A stretch of 9,058 nt of DNA, taken from Acidobacteriota bacterium (GTDB taxonomy: Bacteria > Acidobacteriota > Terriglobia > Terriglobales > Acidobacteriaceae). Numbering within the stretch: position 1 is the first letter of the stretch; the number at the start of each line of letters is the position of its first letter. This document shows, piece after piece, positions 6,147 to 9,058 of this stretch. A program made the translations under genes and the position numbers. The DNA is taken from NCBI GenBank assembly GCA_021810175.1, contig JAJZJJ010000063.1:1-9058 (forward strand). Reading direction: 5' to 3'. The notes beneath the pieces are model-generated. The model had not been told where the DNA came from. It did not search any database and worked only from the letters and a program-made list of their open reading frames with translations.

Positions 6147-6911
6147 TCAGGCGTCAATCCTGCGAAGATCGTACTCGACCCGCTGATGAAGTGCAAGTAT
6201 ATAAGCTTCTAAGTCGGGATCGATTGGCCGGCGCTCCGGCTCATCTTTCCACAACTGAAATGCAATCCAGCAGATAGCCAGGATATAGGCGACGATTCGC
6301 GCGGAATCAACCTCGGAGTAGAGCGGGCCGTAATTGTGGAGATAGCTCTGGACGGCGGTGGAGACGAGCATGACGCTGGTCCAGGCGGTGATGGCCTGGC
6401 CGATGGCCATCACGTGGCTGCGCCAGCCGAGGCCCAGCCTTCTGGAGGTAATGTTGAGTGCGACGCAGAACTCGCACATGACGATGCTGGTGAAGAGGTC
6501 GGTCCGCATCTCCCAGGCCATATAGCTTCTGGCATGGGAGACCGATATTCCCCAGGTGATGAGGGCGGCTACTGCAACTCCGCCCGTCGCGGCGAGAAGG
6601 AATTGCCACGCGGCATCGCGCACCCAGGCGCCTGTGGGGCGAAGAACAACGCGCGCTAGCTCGAAGAGGATGGCGATCTGAAGGGCAAAATCCACCCAGA
6701 TACCGGGCACATAGACGCGCATATACCAGGTACGCGTTCCCAGCATGTAAATCAGGAAGAGGGCGATGGTGCGCAATTCCGCAAAAACTATCCAGGCGGT
6801 AAAGATTGGGAACTGACGCCACCGCTGACGCGCGTAGAAGACCCACAGAAGGATCAGGTTGACCGCGAACGGGGTAGCCCAGAGAACCTTCTGCGTTAAG
6901 GTAAGACCCAT
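6147..6911 (-). CDS. hypothetical multi-pass (about seven-helix) membrane protein, 254 residues
   Basis: An integral membrane protein of unknown function. Counting from the chosen ATG, hydrophobic segments fall at about 7-24 (KVLWATPFAVNLILLWVF), 32-56, 69-90, 100-122, 135-157, 167-189 and 202-220, with Trp/Tyr/Arg-rich loops and a charged cytoplasm-like C-terminus (DEPERRPIDPDLEAYILALH). No catalytic or transporter signature is evident. The open frame continues upstream to a TTG at 7025. I chose the ATG at 6909-6911 because GGAGGCGGAG lies six bases before it and MGLTLTQKVLW begins just before the first helix. The upstream 38 codons are Arg/Ser/Pro-rich and contain a strong hairpin, so they look non-coding. 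It probably heads an operon with the 180-residue membrane-anchored gene. Confidence 0.75.
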   Translation of the reverse strand: MGLTLTQKVLWATPFAVNLILLWVFYARQRWRQFPIFTAWIVFAELRTIALFLIYMLGTRTWYMRVYVPGIWVDFALQIAILFELARVVLRPTGAWVRDAAWQFLLAATGGVAVAALITWGISVSHARSYMAWEMRTDLFTSIVMCEFCVALNITSRRLGLGWRSHVMAIGQAITAWTSVMLVSTAVQSYLHNYGPLYSEVDSARIVAYILAICWIAFQLWKDEPERRPIDPDLEAYILALHQRVEYDLRRIDA

Positions 6912-6917
6912 CGCACG

Positions 6918-6927
6918 CTCCGCCTCC
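6918..6927 (-). promoter_or_regulatory. Shine-Dalgarno deciding the ATG start at 6911
   Basis: GGAGGCGGAG on the minus strand is followed by six bases and ATG. The upstream in-frame candidates are a TTG at 7025 and an ATG at 6932 that has only AAAGG two bases away, and both are weaker. Confidence 0.65.
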
Positions 6928-6969
6928 AGCATAACCTTTGCGTCGTTAGCAGATTGCGGTGAGAGAGGC

Positions 6970-7006
6970 CGCGGGCCCGATTTTCGCAAAGAAAACCGGG
7001 CCCGCG
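6970..7006 (-). terminator. strong GC-rich hairpin between the small exported protein gene and the membrane protein gene
   Basis: Positions 6970-6985 pair with 6991-7006 over 16 positions with a single mismatch, around a five-base loop (GCAAA, 6986-6990). The stem has a GCGGGCCC base and an A/T-rich TTTTC/GAAAA top. It lies about 25 bases after the stop codon of the 63-residue gene on the minus strand. No U-run follows, so it may be a hairpin-type terminator, a 3'-end stabiliser or an attenuator for the downstream genes. Confidence 0.6.
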
Positions 7007-7031
7007 CCTGTACAGAAGCGGTCAAAAGGGA

Positions 7032-7223
7032 CTAAAGACCCAGAAACCAGTCCAGGAGGGCCTGGATAATGCCCGACGCTGGTGTGCCTGTGGTTTGCTG
7101 GCCGGCTGTTGGCATGCCGGGAGGATTGTTTGGATCTCCGCCGCCAGGGCCATAGGCGAATGCCGGCGACGCTATGGCGGCCAGCACCGCCAGAAGGACG
7201 AAATTCCGCAGATATTTTTTCAT
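7032..7223 (-). CDS. small exported protein with Sec signal peptide (63 residues)
   Basis: No family is recognised. Residues 1-23 are a textbook Sec signal peptide: basic MKKYLRN, hydrophobic FVLLAVLAAIAS, then PAFA before the predicted cut. The mature ~40-residue peptide has a flexible Gly/Pro/Asn/Thr-rich segment (YGPGGGDPNNPPGMPTAGQQ) and ends in an amphipathic hydrophobic stretch (SGIIQALLDWFLGL), which could be a membrane- or surface-binding helix. There are no cysteines, no lipobox, and no arginine-containing PEP-CTERM or LPXTG tail. AGAGG (7233-7237), nine bases before the ATG, supports the start. It is preceded by a structured 239-bp region and followed by a strong hairpin, so it may be transcribed alone. 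Confidence 0.75.
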   Translation of the reverse strand: MKKYLRNFVLLAVLAAIASPAFAYGPGGGDPNNPPGMPTAGQQTTGTPASGIIQALLDWFLGL

Positions 7224-7240
7224 GGGGAACCGCCTCTCTT

Positions 7241-7259
7241 ATCGCGTCTTAGGCGCGAT
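7241..7259 (-). promoter_or_regulatory. hairpin in the 5' leader of the small exported protein gene
   Basis: ATCGCG (7241-7246) and CGCGAT (7254-7259) form a perfect 6-bp stem with a seven-base loop. It sits three bases upstream of the AGAGAGG ribosome-binding region (minus strand), so it would flank the initiation site in the leader RNA. Confidence 0.45.
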
Positions 7260-7288
7260 GTGAGCCTGTTTTAAGAGATGCGGCAAAC

Positions 7289-7305
7289 ATGCCGGGGGAC
7301 GGCAT
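7289..7305. repeat. short GC-rich hairpin with an adjacent T-run
   Basis: ATGCCG (7289-7294) and CGGCAT (7300-7305) pair perfectly around GGGGA. On the plus strand ATTTT follows at 7306-7310, giving a weak terminator look in that direction, although no plus-strand gene ends here. Confidence 0.4.
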
Positions 7306-7324
7306 ATTTTGGGGGCGGTCGTTA

Positions 7325-7349
7325 GAAGGCGCTGTTTTGGCGCATCTTC
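7325..7349. repeat. bulged hairpin
   Basis: GAAG-GCGC (7325-7332) pairs with GCGC-CTTC (7340-7343 and 7346-7349), with a two-base AT bulge and a seven-base TGTTTTG loop. It is one of five successive hairpins in this gap. Confidence 0.35.
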
Positions 7350-7361
7350 CTGGGGACGCAG

Positions 7362-7380
7362 CTCGCCCTTTTCGGGCGAG
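7362..7380. repeat. perfect 7-bp hairpin
   Basis: CTCGCCC (7362-7368) and GGGCGAG (7374-7380) pair around TTTTC. It is a compact, stable stem-loop, possibly a second terminator element behind the peptidase gene or part of a longer structured leader. Confidence 0.5.
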
Positions 7381-7405
7381 AAATGGGGTTCCGTTCGGCG
7401 GGCAA

Positions 7406-7443
7406 GACACAACCGCCGCGGAAGCTTCCGCGGCGGTTGTGTC
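7406..7443 (-). terminator. perfect 38-bp palindrome downstream of the M13 peptidase gene
   Basis: Bases 7406-7424 are exactly the reverse complement of 7425-7443, with an AAGCTT centre, and imperfect pairing extends out to 7401/7448. On the minus strand it starts 19 bases after the peptidase stop codon, so a transcription terminator is the simplest reading. The tract after the stem (TTGCC) is not a U-run, so a strong hairpin-only or bidirectional terminator, or a dyad protein-binding site, remains possible. Confidence 0.65.
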
Positions 7444-7462
7444 CTACCGGCTGCTGGCCTGG

Positions 7463-9058
7463 TTACCAGACGCGGCAGGACTTTGCGGGCACCATCGGTT
7501 GCCCCTGGCGGCAGTCGAACGCCCGGGCGAACTGCGGCATATTGACCAGGACCCCCCGCACGCGAATGGCGTCGGGCGAATGGGGGTCGGTCTGCGCCAG
7601 CATGCGAAGGAACTGCGGCCGCTCATTGGTACACCAGTTCTGCGCGAAGGCGATGAAGAACTGCTGCTGCTGCGTGTAATGCGCTTCCGATTTCTGCTCG
7701 GCGGTCGCCGGAGCGGGGAGGCCCGAGAGTGCCTCGCGGGCCATCAGCGCCATGAGCGCCAGCCGGATGCCGCCATTGTCGGCGGTGTTTTCGCCGAGGG
7801 TCAGTTTGCCGTTGACTTTGACGCCCGGAGTGGCCTCGAACTGGCTGTACTCATTGACCAGGCAGGCGGTGCGCGCCTCGAAGTTCTTCTTATCCTGGGG
7901 AGTCCACCAGTTGTGCAGGTTGCCTTTGCCGTCGAACCGGGAGCCCTGATCGTCGAAGCCGTGGGTCAGTTCGTGGCCGACCACGGCGCCGATGTGACCG
8001 TAGTTCGTCGCGGCGGAGGCGTTTTTGTCATAGAACGGAGGCTGCAGGATGCCGGCCGGGAAGTTGATGTCGTTCATGCTGGGGTCGTAGTAGGCATTCA
8101 CGGTCGGCGGGGTCATCTGCCACTCGTCGCGGTTGACCGGCTTGCCGATCTTGTCGAGCTGATATGCGATCTCGAATTGACGCGAGCGGACGGCATTGCC
8201 GAAGGCGTCGTCGCGGCGGATGGTGAGCTTCGCATAGCTGCGCCACTTGTTCGGATAGCCGATCTTGTCGGTGACCATGTGCAGCTTGTCGAGGGCTTTC
8301 TGTTTGGTGGCGGGGCTCATCCAGTCAACTTCCTGGATGTCTTTGGCCATCGCTCCTTCGATGTCGTGGACCATCTGCAGGGTGGAGGCTTTCATGTCGG
8401 GGGTGAAGTACTGGCGCACATAGAGCTTGCCCAGAGCTTCGCCCAGGGAGGCGTTGGTGGCGTTCACGCAGCGCTTCCAGCGCGCCTGCTGCTGCTGGAT
8501 GCCTTCGAGGTCGTGGCCGTAGAACTGGAAGTGCTCGCGATCGAAGGCCTGGGGCAGGCGGAAGGAGAAGGAATCCACCAGGTGGACACGGAGGTAGGCC
8601 CTGATGGTGGCGAGGCTGGTGTCGGCGATGGTCTTATTGAGCGCGGCGAAGAAGCCCGGGGCGACGACGTTCAGCTCGGTCACGGCGGGCGAGCCCATCA
8701 GCTCGATGTACTTTTGCGGATCGAGGACGGGGGTGGCCTGGGAGAAGCTGGCCAGCGTCTCCATGTGATAGACGTTGCTGGGATCGCGGCGCATGACCAC
8801 GCCCTGGGAGGCTTTTGCCAGGGCGGTTTCCAGGGCCATGACTTTTTCGGCCTGGGCGGAGGCTTCCGCGGGACTGTCGCCGAGCAGCTTCAGCATGTTG
8901 GCGACATGCTGGACGTACTCCTTCCGCGTCTGGATGCTTTTCGGGTCGGTGCGGAAGTAGTATGCCTTTTCCGGCAGGCCCAGGCCGCTCTGGTCGAAAT
9001 AGGCGATCTCCTTTGTCGCGTCCTTGTAGTCCTGCTGCGATCCGTAGTCGACGAAGAC
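7463..9058 (-). CDS. M13 family zinc metallopeptidase (neprilysin/PepO-like), C-terminal 531 residues (cut by window edge)
   Basis: An M13 endopeptidase that cleaves oligopeptides, normally exported to the periplasm or cell surface. The start and any signal peptide lie beyond the right edge, and the frame stays open to 9058. Reading inward from the edge: VFVDYGSQQDYKDAT and GLGLPEKAYYF, typical of the N-terminal domain. A helical region follows, then NAYYDPSMNDINFPAGILQP, the substrate-binding strand of the family. The zinc site HELTH (7961-7975) is followed by GFDDQGSRFDGKGNLHNWW. The third ligand lies in ENTAD (7778-7792), followed by NGG. The end is the family's characteristic CRVW. All catalytic residues I can check are present. 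It is transcribed toward the small exported protein gene and followed by a perfect palindrome that probably terminates it. Confidence 0.96.
   Translation of the reverse strand, partial: VFVDYGSQQDYKDATKEIAYFDQSGLGLPEKAYYFRTDPKSIQTRKEYVQHVANMLKLLGDSPAEASAQAEKVMALETALAKASQGVVMRRDPSNVYHMETLASFSQATPVLDPQKYIELMGSPAVTELNVVAPGFFAALNKTIADTSLATIRAYLRVHLVDSFSFRLPQAFDREHFQFYGHDLEGIQQQQARWKRCVNATNASLGEALGKLYVRQYFTPDMKASTLQMVHDIEGAMAKDIQEVDWMSPATKQKALDKLHMVTDKIGYPNKWRSYAKLTIRRDDAFGNAVRSRQFEIAYQLDKIGKPVNRDEWQMTPPTVNAYYDPSMNDINFPAGILQPPFYDKNASAATNYGHIGAVVGHELTHGFDDQGSRFDGKGNLHNWWTPQDKKNFEARTACLVNEYSQFEATPGVKVNGKLTLGENTADNGGIRLALMALMAREALSGLPAPATAEQKSEAHYTQQQQFFIAFAQNWCTNERPQFLRMLAQTDPHSPDAIRVRGVLVNMPQFARAFDCRQGQPMVPAKSCRVW

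Larger units (their letters stand above)
7224..7462. other. hairpin-rich intergenic region (239 bp)
   Basis: No gene is credible here. The gap lies between the 3' end of the peptidase gene and the 5' end of the small exported protein gene, both on the minus strand, and holds the five hairpins described separately. The promoter of the small gene must lie here unless it is read through from the peptidase gene. I see no confident -35/-10 pair; TTAAAA on the minus strand near 7268-7273 is the only A/T-rich -10-like candidate. Confidence 0.5.

Noticed and set aside
7309..7679. Plus-strand ORFs across the intergenic hairpins and peptidase C-terminus
   Set aside because: They run through the palindrome and opposite the CRVW end of the peptidase; Arg/Gly-rich with no motif.

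Overview
The window is GC-rich (spot counts around 70% in most coding stretches) and looks like chromosomal DNA from an Acidobacteriota, probably a Terriglobia/Acidobacteriaceae relative. That assignment is an inference from the overall style: a zinc-knuckle PheS next to a short PheT, an M13 peptidase, several unrecognised membrane proteins, and very GC-rich third positions. No phage, IS, CRISPR, tRNA or rRNA was seen.

Layout. Positions 1-1280 carry three minus-strand genes: the N-terminus of L-threonine 3-dehydrogenase (tdh, cut by the window edge), a 61-residue hypothetical protein, and a gamma-class carbonic anhydrase-like left-handed beta-helix protein. A 161-bp divergent gap leads to the plus-strand phenylalanyl-tRNA synthetase operon: pheS (1442-2557), a four-helix-bundle (S23/23S rRNA intervening-sequence family) gene (2554-2970), and pheT (3001-5088). 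A 111-residue highly charged hypothetical gene follows at 5208-5543.

From 5540 to the right edge all genes are on the minus strand. Read in transcription order they are: an M13 (neprilysin/PepO-type) zinc metallopeptidase whose 5' end lies beyond the window, a hairpin-rich 239-bp gap, a 63-residue small exported protein, a strong hairpin, a seven-helix membrane protein of unknown function, and a 180-residue single-helix membrane-anchored protein. The last of these overlaps the tail of the 111-residue gene by four bases.

The most interesting object is the pheS-pheT junction. The four-helix-bundle gene is much more AT-rich than its neighbours. It begins exactly at the pheS stop codon (ATGA overlap) and is bracketed by complementary arms built from an AGTCAGC heptamer. 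The right arm runs up to the pheT ATG, leaving pheT without a visible Shine-Dalgarno. This resembles the rRNA intervening sequences that carry the same protein family inside a base-paired stem, but here it sits between two essential protein genes. The second structural hot spot is 7241-7443, with five consecutive hairpins including a perfect 38-bp palindrome.
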